From Seminavis robusta (lineage: Eukaryota > Bacillariophyta > Bacillariophyceae > Naviculales > Naviculaceae), in contig CAICTM010000060.1 in the NCBI GenBank assembly GCA_903772945.1, positions 1-64,000 on the forward strand: a stretch of 64,000 nucleotides of DNA, given 5' to 3'. The position numbers and the translations under genes were made by a program. The notes under the pieces are model-generated. The model did not search any database. It saw nothing but the letters and a program-made list of their open reading frames with translations, and was not told where the DNA came from. This document shows, piece by piece, positions 1-8,348 of the stretch. How positions within the stretch are numbered: position 1 is the stretch's first letter; each line of letters starts with the position of its first letter.

Positions 1-186
1 GATGACTTCCAGCTCTGTGAAGAGTGCCTACGAAGCTGGGTGTGCGGCCATCGTGCCGTGCGTCATAACGCCCTACGACAAATTGCTGTGTAACGCAATT
101 CCTCCACGCGATGTGACTTCTGGAGAAACCGAAGTAGCCTTCCAGGCTCGTGTCAAACCGCATGGGACGGTGCAGCGGAACCCGCT

Positions 187-1029
187 CTAAGCGATGCTGA
201 CATCACCTTTGGAATCAACGCGGTTATCGAAGCAGCCTGTCCTTACAAGGCTCTCGAAAAACAGAAACGCTTCATGCGTCATAAGATGCGTAAGCCTAGC
301 GAGATGACAACTCGCGCCTACATCAACAACCTCACTCGGATGAATACCGATGAGCTTCCACGTTTGCCACCTTTCGGTGTCAATCAACAGTTGAACCAGG
401 ACGAATTCATCGACATCATCTGTCATGGCATTCCTCGTTCCTGGATGCGCAAGATGGACGAACACGACTTCGATCCTTTCACTGCCGAGATGACAGCTCT
501 CATTGGATTCTGTGAGCGCATGGAATCCGCTGAAGACTTTGACAAAGGCAGTGATGCCAAGCAAGCTCCTTCGAAGAAGAACAACAGCAAGAAGTACAAG
601 TCTACTCGCAACAACGACCATTCTTCCAAGAGCGAAGAAAAGTGGTGTGATTACCACGAGTCCAGCACTCACAATACTGCTGATTGCATGACTCTGAAGA
701 AACTCAAAGCCAAGTCCTCGTCTGACAACGATAGCAAGCCAGCGTACAACAAGAACAAGACTTGGAAACGCAAGTCTGACGATGCCAAGTCCTACACCAA
801 GAAGGAACTTTCTGTCCTTATGAAGAAAGTCTCCAACGCTGCGGTCAAGGCGGATCGCAAGAAGAAAAGCGAATGCAACCATGTTGCCAAACGCAAGTCA
901 GACGACTCTGACAACGAGGATGACTCCTCTGTCGGGTCCCTCAACATGATGGACAAGAAAATGGCTGCAGTCGACAAGGCTCTTGCCGACTTCGACTTCA
1001 ATCATTCAGATGGAGAGATCTCCGTCTGA
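187..1029 (+). pseudogene. Gypsy gag remnant with zinc-knuckle-like motif
   Basis: The frame is open from about 187 to the TGA at 1027-1029, with no clear start inside the window. The capsid-like part has the run FIDIICHGIPRSWMRKMDEH, typical of Ty3-like Gag in diatom genomes, followed by a Lys/Ser-rich linker. At about 646-694 the motif WCDYHESSTHNTADC gives a CxxH...H...C zinc-knuckle-like pattern. The acidic Ser/Asp-rich tail ends just before the pol region. Gag would package the element RNA. The N-terminus is missing, and residues 2-190 read in another frame, so I treat it as a broken copy. Confidence 0.75.
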
Positions 1030-1119
1030 GGATTAGGCCAGGATGATGATTCAACGGAACCATGTTCCGATTTCTCATACCTAAGTGATGAAGATATCTC
1101 ACTAACTAGTAAACAAGAA

Positions 1120-2544
1120 TTGTTTGCAACTGAGGAAGTCTACGGCAAATTAGATAATTGCCTAGAAGCTGCTCAACTAGATTCTGACGATCTATCCAGC
1201 ATTGTTAACCTCGTCCGTGGCCAACCACCTCGTCAACGTCGCAAGACAAGAGACCTCAAAACTATCGTCTATGTTAGATTTAACAGACGAGAAAAAGGGA
1301 AACAAAAACCCGTTACACTCCGTTGCTTACTGGATACAGGAGCATCCGGAACCTTGATTACCCAAATTCATGCTAAGAGATTAAGCATGAAGGATCATGG
1401 GGGCGTCCAAACACTATGGACTACCCCTGTAAAGGAATTAAACCCCAGCACGAAGTGTAAGGGTGCACTTATGACTCCTGAGTTCCACGATGATAGAATT
1501 ATCGAATGGAACTTGCACGCCACCAAGAACTTGGGGGCGTATGACATGATCATAGGTCGAGACATTCTCTCCGATCTAAGAATCAAGTTCGATTTCACTA
1601 CCATGTCAGTGAAGTGGAATAGCACATCTTTCCCTATGAAAGATAGCAATACCAACGAAGAAAGGAACTTCTTCATCCCTGATCCTACAGCTGTCAGCGA
1701 CAGTGCAGATCGTCTCAAGAGGACTCTTGACGCGAAATACGAACGACCTGACTTAAGGCAGATATGCCAGAGTCAAAACCAGGTAAATAAGGAAGAGCAG
1801 GAACCGCTTCATGCCTTATTGACCAAGTGCTCCGACCAATTCGAAGGTACTTTAGGAAAGCGACAAATGGGCGACTACGAAGTAGAACTTCGTCCTGACG
1901 CTAAACCCTATCACGCTAGGGCTTATCCTACTCCACGTGTCCATACCAACACTCTTAAGACAGAGGTCGAACGTCTCTGCGACGCAGGAGCACTTAAGAA
2001 GGTAAACCGTTCCGAGTGGACGGCACCAACATTTATCATTCCCAAAAAGAATGGATCTATACGGTTCATCTCTGACGTCCGGGAACTGAACAAAAGGATT
2101 GAGCAAAAACCTTGTCCGATCCCAAGGATACAAGACATGCTACTGAATCTAGACGGATTCAGGAAATACGAGTACCAGCGAGTACCGATGGGCCTATGCA
2201 ATAGTCCCGACATCTTCCAAAGGAAGATGGGAACACTCATGCACGACTTGGAAAATGTCCGTGCATACATTGATGATCAACTCATCCTACCTAACGGCAA
2301 TCTAGTGGATCACGTTGAATAGTTAGATGAAGTTCTCCTAAAGGCTTCGAGAAGCCGGACTTAAGATCAATGCTACCAAGTCCTTCTTCGAAAGAAGAGA
2401 ACTTGAATATCTAGGCTACTGGATTACTTGAGAAGGAATCCAACCCGTAACCAAGAAAATAGATGCGATCCAGAATATCGCTCCTCCTACGAACAGGAAG
2501 AAACTTGGTAGATTCATTGGACTAGTGAACTACTATCGAGACAT
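1120..2544 (+). pseudogene. Gypsy protease and reverse transcriptase remnant
   Basis: An open frame to 2322 begins without an obvious ATG, as expected for a pol region. The retropepsin active site CLLDTGASGTLI lies near 1324-1359. RT follows: the fingers motif FIIPKKNGSIRFISDVREL near 2032-2088, then the palm motif YIDD near 2266-2277. Between DGF (about 2150) and the YQRVPMGLCNSP run (about 2173) roughly 35 residues expected in this family are absent, including the strand with the first catalytic aspartate, so the enzyme cannot be active. After the stop at 2322, RT/connection sequence continues in another frame to about 2540, where RNase H should begin but does not. Confidence 0.8.
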
Positions 2545-3148
2545 ATGGATCAGATGATCACATGTACATACAACGTCGGGGATCCCAAGAAAAGGAATCC
2601 CTGTCCATTTCATTGCTTGACAATGATTGATCCCGTAACCGAATGGTTCGAGATTGCCGAGATCTGCTCCAATGCAGCAGACGAAGTAGCCATCGTTCTA
2701 GAACAGACGTGGCTCACCCAGTATCCATGGCCTGCTGAGGTTATCATGGATAGAGAACGTGAGTTCCGCGCAGAAGTCGAGAAGACTCTCCGGGATGAAT
2801 ATGGACTTCGTCGCAAGTTCATTACCACACGTGTTCAATCGTGACGCGATTCACAACGTCCGTTTCGAAGTAAACTGGAAACACATCAAAGAACGTCGCC
2901 AACGACTCATCCAGAAAAACAATGATAAGGAAAACGCGACGCGTGTCCCTCATCAATACAATGTCAACGATACTGTGAGGTTTCAACAGTATCAGCACCG
3001 CAAGTACGGTCAGCCAAAGTACAAAGGTCCTTACAACATAGACCGAGTCAATAACAATGGCACTGTACGGCTCCGACATGCTACCGCCAATGGCGGCACA
3101 GTCTACCAGACTTGGAACATAAGGTATTTACACCCATACAAGGCCTGA
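2545..3148 (+). pseudogene. Gypsy integrase remnant, core and C-terminal part
   Basis: One frame (2545-2844) shows an integrase core with HCLTMIDPVTEWFEIAE and later VIMDREREFRAE, the region of the DDE aspartates. A second frame (about 2850-3148) gives the C-terminal part, with VNDTVRFQQYQHRKYGQPKYKG and a terminal RYLHPYKA. The core breaks after FITTRV near 2836, and the segment with the catalytic glutamate is missing. The zinc-binding N-terminus is also absent. Together these make a non-functional integrase. Confidence 0.75.
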
Positions 3149-3150
3149 TC

Positions 3151-3780
3151 CCCTTGTAGGATTGCCATCGTGCGACGCACATGTCTACATCCAATCTCCG
3201 GAGAGTGCCCCGCACTTTAATTCATATGTTCTCCTTGTCCGACTGATGTCGTGCCTTCTGTGACCCTTGTCAGGGGGCGAATGCAATACACGGCTCTTAG
3301 CCTTATTCGCGACTCGATCCTAGATAGGGTTTGAGTTCGACTCATGACTGAGGCTCTCGTGAATAGTTATTGAGACAGGGTTCTCAATGACCGCTCTAGT
3401 CATACTAGGTTGATGATGAAACATCGCTCTAGATATTTAGCCAGCGTGGAGTTGTATTCCACGCTACTAGATCCATGCTAGACGAATCTTCCACGCGTTC
3501 CGTTTTAGGATCGTGGAGATACGTAGGATTGCTACCGCAACCTACTCCAGATCTACGATCCTTTGATGGTGATCTCTCTCGTTGATTAGTTTTCATAGCT
3601 TTCTAATCTCTCTCATAACTTTCATTCTCTCAAACACAAAACACTCGAAAGATCTTTACACTAGCTTTTAGCGTAGTGCACTAAATCTGCCCCTAATTTT
3701 GGCCGTTTTGTATTTAACCTCATTCACGATTGAGGAACGCTCCTGGAGATGGGAGATGGCAATCGATTTGTAACATGCTA
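3151..3780 (+). other. Candidate 3' LTR of the gypsy element
   Basis: No ORF is visible. The stretch directly follows the integrase stop, has LTR-like length, and is followed at about 3781-3895 by sequence that looks like a leader before a new gag-like ATG. No second copy lies in the window, so LTR ends and primer-binding site cannot be verified. The call rests on position only. Confidence 0.35.
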
Positions 3781-3892
3781 GTAAATTATTTACCATCCAT
3801 ACTGAAGCTGGAGCTATATTGGAAAGGGTCTACATTCGAACTCGACGCGACGAACAATCAAAGGAGCCAAGATACAATTGATAAGTAATTAT

Positions 3893-4021
3893 ATGACCTT
3901 CAATCCATTTCGCGCGATCGAAGACAATGAAGAAAGTACACCTTCTGAGAAAGGGAGGAAACTACTCCTAATCCTCAGGAACCCGAAGCCAAGAAGAAGG
4001 ATCAACCTGTTGTTGAATAAT
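3893..4021 (+). pseudogene. Possible gag start of a second gypsy element, interrupted
   Basis: An ATG at 3893 opens a short frame starting MTFNPFRAIEDNEES, followed by an acidic then Lys-rich stretch, resembling the start of diatom Ty3-like Gag proteins. It stops near the left copy of the 16-bp direct repeat at 4022-4037. Sequence right of the second repeat (7520 on) could be its continuation, giving a retroelement leader and gag interrupted by the block at 4038-7503. The assignment is weak. Confidence 0.3.
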
Positions 4022-4037
4022 CGATCAAATGTGCGTC
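4022..4037 (+). repeat. Left copy of 16-bp direct repeat flanking viral-like block
   Basis: CGATCAAATGTGCGTC occurs here and perfectly again at 7504-7519. The two copies bracket all the viral-like features, so they could be a target-site duplication or the scar of a homology-mediated insertion. Confidence 0.7.
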
Positions 4038-4048
4038 TTAAAGGGGAA

Positions 4049-4083
4049 CCGAGGTGAGATTTTCCATTATTACCCCACCTCGG
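4049..4083 (+). promoter_or_regulatory. Rolling-circle origin-like stem-loop with CATTATTAC
   Basis: CCGAGGTG at 4049-4056 pairs perfectly with CACCTCGG at 4076-4083. The 19-nt loop carries CATTATTAC at 4065-4073, matching the NANTATTAC nonanucleotide nicked by Rep in CRESS-DNA viruses. An outer inverted repeat, AGGGGAACCG at about 4042 and CGGTTCCCCT at about 4145, encloses it together with a C/G-rich run. The arrangement next to Rep-like sequence strongly suggests a fossil replication origin. Confidence 0.65.
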
Positions 4084-4229
4084 CCCCCCAGCCCCCCTAC
4101 TATTTTACTATAGAAACAGCTGAGGGGGGCATGCCCTCAATTACGGTTCCCCTATTATCTCTTTTAGTCTTGTGTACCGTCTGGCGTCATTCCTGTTTCA
4201 TTGGTGTGAAATATACCGGCACGATGTTT

Positions 4230-4460
4230 CACATCAAAGGTTGGCCTTGTGAGATGCAACACACGGTCAAAGATACAAAAACTGAAGATGCCAGGTTCTG
4301 GTCCCAGAGGCACTGGCGTTTTACCCTAGAGAATTACAAATCAAGAGATATCGAACGGCTATGCTGTTTAACCCTCCACGATGACATTGTCAATCTCGTA
4401 TTCGGGAATAACGCCTCCTCATTACACGGCTTGTTAGTTTCAAGAAAAGAAAAAGGATAA
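4230..4460 (+). pseudogene. Truncated Rep-like N-terminus (first copy)
   Basis: The frame ending at 4458-4460 contains HWRFTLENYKS, which fits rolling-circle motif I (FTxNN type), then LVFG and a degraded LHGLLV where motif II (HLQG type) is expected. Some residues between them seem lost. No motif III or helicase part follows before the stop. The sequence differs from the second Rep region, so it is probably a fragment of a different or earlier viral copy. The upstream in-frame part overlaps the origin-like stem-loop and is probably not coding. Confidence 0.5.
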
Positions 4461-4870
4461 CTCAAGTTACAAATCTCATCAGCAGATCCAATGACACCAG
4501 ACTTTGTGTAGAACAGGCACGAACTTGAAGATCACCTCGAAGATCACCCCAATCCCAACCACCTAACCCGACCTAAGAACAGACGGACAGGCCGAGAGTG
4601 AACACCCAAAGCCCAGGTCCATCCCTAACCCTAAAAAGATGAACTGCAGTGTTTTGGGCTATTATTACGTTCACTCCAGTTTGTCCGTCCATTTTATTGG
4701 GGATCAGGTTAGGGTTAACCCCTCCCTCTTGGTTTTAACCCTAACAGCCACCGTGGCGAGTGAGCGTCCTCAATGGCGTCTCTCTCAGTCTTTCCCCCCT
4801 AACTCCCCCTTCATCCTTCCAACCAACCCATCATCCTCATTTTTTTTACAATCGATGTAAGTTATCGTCA
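4461..4870. other. No gene; short telomere-like CCCTAA motifs
   Basis: No convincing ORF. CCCTAACCCTAA occurs near 4624, GGTTAGGGTTAA near 4707 and AACCCTAAC near 4737. These are too short to be telomeric arrays but are unusually clustered. Confidence 0.5.
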
Positions 4871-5070
4871 TGTGTATGAATCGTTGTGTATGAATCGTTG
4901 TGTATGCGTGTGTACGAATCGTTGTGTATGAATCGTTGTGTATGCGTGTGTATGAATCGTTGTGTATGAATTGTTGTGTATGAATCATTGTGTATGCGTG
5001 TGTATGAATCATTGTGTATGAATCGTTGTGTATGAATTGTTGTGTATGAATCGAATCATTGTGTATGAAT
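4871..5070 (+). repeat. 14-bp minisatellite (GTATGAATCGTTGT type)
   Basis: The unit GTATGAATCGTTGT repeats with small variants. After every two or three units comes a 10-bp variant, GTATGCGTGT, giving a higher-order period near 38 bp. It separates the two Rep-like regions. Confidence 0.95.
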
Positions 5071-5169
5071 TCTTAACAGTCGTATCATTTGTTCGTTAGT
5101 CATCTATGATCGCCATCATCAACCGCACCTCCAGAATGATGTAAAAAACCACCTAAACTCTCACAAAAA

Positions 5170-6612
5170 AAACTTCTTCTCCCAGGTCTGGACCAAGAGC
5201 AAAACACTGCTATTTCACCATCAACAATTTCACCCCCGCAGACCTAGATCGACTTTCAACGCAACACCCAGAAGTAGACTATCTCATATACGGAAAAGAA
5301 GTAAGCAGCACAGGAACACCTCATCTCCAGTGCACTGTCTGCTTTAAATCATGGAAGAGATTAACACAACCATAGGCAAAGCCCATTGTACAGTAACACG
5401 TTATCGAGGTAGCTCAATAGAGTACTGCAGGAAAGACGGTGACTTCGTCAAAATCGGGACATCACCTCCTCTTACCGAGAAAGGCACCCCCAATAAATGA
5501 AATGACCTCGAAGCATTCAAAACTCTGTCAAAGAAGGCATGTATGACATGAAAACCCTCCGAGAATTGCATTCGAGTGTAGTAGCGAGCCATGAAAAATT
5601 CTGTATAGATTACGTGAGGGACAACCGACCCAAGAAAAAACCAGACTTCTACTCCCTCCGCCCTTGGCAACAAGATCTGTATAGACGGCTGAAACTAACA
5701 CCTTCGAAGCGTGAAATAATTTTTGTAGTGGATCCAGAAGGCAACCAAGGCGATAACTTTTAGGAGCGAGAGCTCTGGATTCCTCTGGGATAGCTCCAAC
5801 AGCTATGCTGGCCTACAACTCCAGCATGCGCAGTTGGCTTATCTCCCAGCAAAGCAGCAAGAAAGGATCGTCCTTTCCATCATAGTTAAGAAAATAGTAC
5901 GAAAGATTGAGACCGATCCTGATTAGCTTGTAGCCCCTTTAATACCGCAGCAGTTGATACCAATCCTGTTGAGGCCGGGCAGAAGCAGTAGGAGGTAGCA
6001 GATAGTACTGTTCCCAGACTGCCACTGCACGATTGAATAACGAAGGCTCCCAGCTCCTGAGGAGAGCTGGCCCAAAGGGCCCAGCAGAGAGCTCTGCTGG
6101 CCCTCCTGTCTGACTGACAGGACCAAGTCCTTGGTTTGGTGCCTACTGGAGGTGTTGGAATACTCCTGAGGCACGACAAGGCTCCCTGAACTGCCTGACT
6201 ACCGCTGTCCCTGAGGAAGGGTTTCAGCGAGGTCCAGTCCACTACTTCGGTACTGGAACTGACCCTTCCAGAAACTTGTTGCAAGGGAATACCTGATTTA
6301 CAGAATACTATGAATGCCTCAATGATCATGCCCAGTTAATCCTATCAGGCAAGAAAGCGGACATGGCCTATGTGGTTGAAGACAAGAAAGTATTCCTAAT
6401 AGACTGAACAAGGAGAATTCATTCAATATGATTTCTTAGAAGAATTAAAGAATTGGGCAGTTAACAGCCCCAAATTCCATTCAATTATTAAAAGGTTCGC
6501 CACACCCCATGTCGTCATGTTCATGAACGAAGAACCCGATATGTCCAAGCTATCAAGCGACAGATTCCTGATTTTACACTTAGAATTTAAAAATTATTCA
6601 ATAGGCGGGAAA
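5170..6612 (+). pseudogene. CRESS-DNA virus Rep-like pseudogene (second copy)
   Basis: All main Rep landmarks appear in order but in different frames. Motif I CYFTINNF is at 5208-5231, motif II HLQC at 5322-5333, and motif III YCRKDGDF at about 5423-5446. A superfamily 3 helicase Walker A region, VDPEGNQG, lies near 5728-5751, where the expected GKS has become GDN. After an inserted segment (5763-6296) the helicase continues (SGKKADMAYVVED), then VVMFMNEEPDMS near 6510 fits helicase motif C. Frameshifts, stops and the insertion make it non-functional. A functional Rep would nick the origin and unwind DNA. The start is uncertain. Confidence 0.75.
5763..6296. other. ~535-bp insertion in the Rep pseudogene, with strong hairpins
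   Basis: Viral-like sequence stops at about 5758 and resumes with FTEYYE at 6297. TTTA occurs at both junctions (5759-5762, 6297-6300), a possible 4-bp target duplication. Inside are strong complementary runs near 6055-6110, such as GGCCCAAAGGGCC and a CAGCAGAG...CTCTGCTG pair. No terminal inverted repeat or transposase is visible. A minus-strand ORF of 147 codons crosses it but resembles nothing I know. A non-autonomous mobile element or structured RNA element is possible. Confidence 0.5.
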
Positions 6613-6680
6613 GATGAATGGAACTGTTATAGGAACTAGCTTCTTTTATTCTTTACTATTTAATAAATTCCAAGATCGAT

Positions 6681-7198
6681 TTAGTACCCTTTGATGCTAT
6701 TAACTCTTCCTTCTCTGATAGCCTGGATAGATTTAGCCGCCTTTGTAACCCTCTCCTTGATAGGCTTAGTAACCCAATTTCCGTCAGAGTACCCGAAGCT
6801 CCTTAAAGTCTTTCTCTCCCGTCGAGAAACACACCATTGTCGATGTATCTATGACCTCCCACCCAAACAACCTTCATCAGTAGTTAGGACACCGAATTTA
6901 TGCCTTACCAACTCCAATCCAGTTTTTGCAAGTCACCAAACGTATACGAAGATGGAAGAGGCTTAACTTCGACCTCGTAATCAAGAAACAAATCCTTTAG
7001 TTACCCCTCAGTCACAGGATCCTTAAAATAAACAGGCACTAATAATCCCCCTTCCTCTCTCTAATAACACATGTACTCATACTCAGTAAACCCATCATAT
7101 AAGCTCTCCATATGAAGAAGTTTCTTTACCGAGTTGTAAAAGAGTGTAGCATCCCGTCTAGACTTGAATTTAACGACAAACCGCGTTTTATCCTCCAT
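6681..7198 (-). pseudogene. Decayed minus-strand viral-like ORF of unknown function
   Basis: From the ATG at 7196-7198 the minus strand reads MEDKTRFVVKFKSRRDATLF and continues to a TAG after about 45 codons. The frame then resumes with KPLPSSYTFGDLQKLDWSW, and after a frame change ends with a basic tail finishing at 6681. It converges on the Rep pseudogene, as a second gene of a small DNA virus might. It could be a structural or accessory protein. No family is recognised and the reading frame is clearly broken. Confidence 0.4.
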
Positions 7199-7250
7199 AT
7201 TAAGTCCTTAATGAATTATGATCAGTAACCGCGACTTCGCCAATGCCTCC

Positions 7251-7325
7251 GACCAAAGTTGTTATACCCGCGATTGTAGTACCCACCCCACCATAATACC
7301 CGCGACCAAAGTTGTTATACCCGCG
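7251..7325. repeat. Two copies of a 22-bp direct repeat
   Basis: GACCAAAGTTGTTATACCCGCG is found at 7251-7272 and 7304-7325. On the minus strand one frame gives Gly/Tyr/Asn-rich text (GYNNFG, RGYYGG), as in low-complexity ends of structural proteins. Confidence 0.7.
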
Positions 7326-7503
7326 TAACACGGAGTCACCATTGACGCAAGTAGTGCAACTTTGCAACAACCATAGCAACAGCAGCACGACCTTTCCGCG
7401 GACTCCTGCTACTATTGCTACTCTCAGTACAACCTATTAGAGCCGCTGTGACCTTGTAGTGACAACTTTGGCGATGATTTGGCACCATGCTTTACATTTC
7501 GAC

Positions 7504-7519
7504 CGATCAAATGTGCGTC
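7504..7519 (+). repeat. Right copy of 16-bp direct repeat flanking viral-like block
   Basis: Perfect match to 4022-4037. It marks the right limit of the proposed insertion. Confidence 0.7.
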
Positions 7520-8348
7520 GAATCTATTAAATTCTGGTAGTTTAGGTAAACATGACCCTACAGAATTCTTTAGAAAATTGGTTTACCCCGTCTACCTCTA
7601 ACAAATTTCAGGAACGGCTGGAACCAATCAAAGATCCAACGAGAGCCTTCCCATCAACTTTGCCGTTTCCTCTTTGCGATAGATTGTGATTCGATTCTCA
7701 TCGATCAGGTCTATTGACAGCCATAGCTCACAAAGAAGAACCCTTTCAAGGTGGTGGAGTGATGCTGCCATCGAAAGGCGAACAGTGAAGTCCCCCCCGC
7801 CATCCATTACTCTTTGACAGCACAGAGCAACTCCAACAGAATTAGTTCTTGGAGTGACTGCCTGTCAGAGCAAAGCTACTCTGCATGAATGTATGTCAAG
7901 CAAGAAGAAATCTCTGTATTGGCTTTCTTATTCCACGACGAATCCGGGTGAGTGGCATGATGTTGTGTTTGTGTGGTGTTATCAACCTTTATCTGGATGG
8001 CAGTCACTGATATCTTGGAATATGCCTATGGATGATGCTCTCACATCACGTCACTTTCTGTTCCTCTCCTTGCATTGCCCTACTTTTTACATGGCATTCT
8101 ACTTTGTGCTATTCCGTCACCTTGGTAGAAGCGAGTTACTGTGGGCACACATTGCAGGGACTTTTCTGTGCGTCTATGTGATTGTTTCCTTTTGGAGTTT
8201 TGGAATACGTTGCTATCGTCGCCCTCGCATTGGTCCATCCCATTTTCATCACACACGCTATCGATTACGCCGTCGCCGAAATTGGTTCCGCCGATTCCTC
8301 TTATCTTCCAAAGCCCACCAACGCATCGCGTTCCAAACAACCCAAAAG
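7520..8348 (+). other. Upstream region of the next gene; possible extra coding sequence
   Basis: No independent gene is recognised. From an ATG at 7893 a frame stays open and in phase with the gene starting at 8349, adding about 152 residues, including a hydrophobic stretch near 8090-8200. Other frames are also open between 8141 and 8348. I take the ATG at 8349 as the start, but an N-terminal extension cannot be excluded. Confidence 0.4.

Larger units (their letters stand above)
1..3150 (+). mobile_element. Degenerate Ty3/gypsy-type retrotransposon, 5' end outside window
   Basis: The order gag, protease, reverse transcriptase, integrase is recognisable on the plus strand and is that of a Ty3/gypsy element. 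The copy is dead: gag, pol and integrase lie in different frames, part of the RT catalytic core is missing, and RNase H and the N-terminal integrase are deleted between about 2540 and 2545. The 5' LTR and gag start would lie left of position 1. An internally deleted genomic relic fits better than an autonomous element. Confidence 0.85.
4038..7503. other. Endogenous CRESS-DNA virus-like element
   Basis: This block of about 3.47 kb lies between two perfect 16-bp direct repeats. It contains a nonanucleotide stem-loop of CRESS-DNA virus type, two Rep-like regions on the plus strand, and a decayed ORF on the minus strand converging on the second Rep. Bacilladnaviruses, which infect diatoms, are the natural relatives, but the family is inferred from motifs only. 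All coding parts carry stops or frameshifts. A minisatellite and a ~535-bp insertion suggest long residence in the genome. Confidence 0.7.

Noticed and set aside
4617-4750. Telomere remnant
   Set aside because: Only two or three CCCTAA units at a time, in both orientations; too short to claim an old chromosome end.
4871-5070. CRISPR-like array
   Set aside because: Units are contiguous without unique spacers; it is a minisatellite in a eukaryotic genome.
5886-6329. 147-codon minus-strand ORF in the Rep insertion
   Set aside because: It crosses the insertion boundary into viral sequence and shows no family signature; kept only as part of the insertion.
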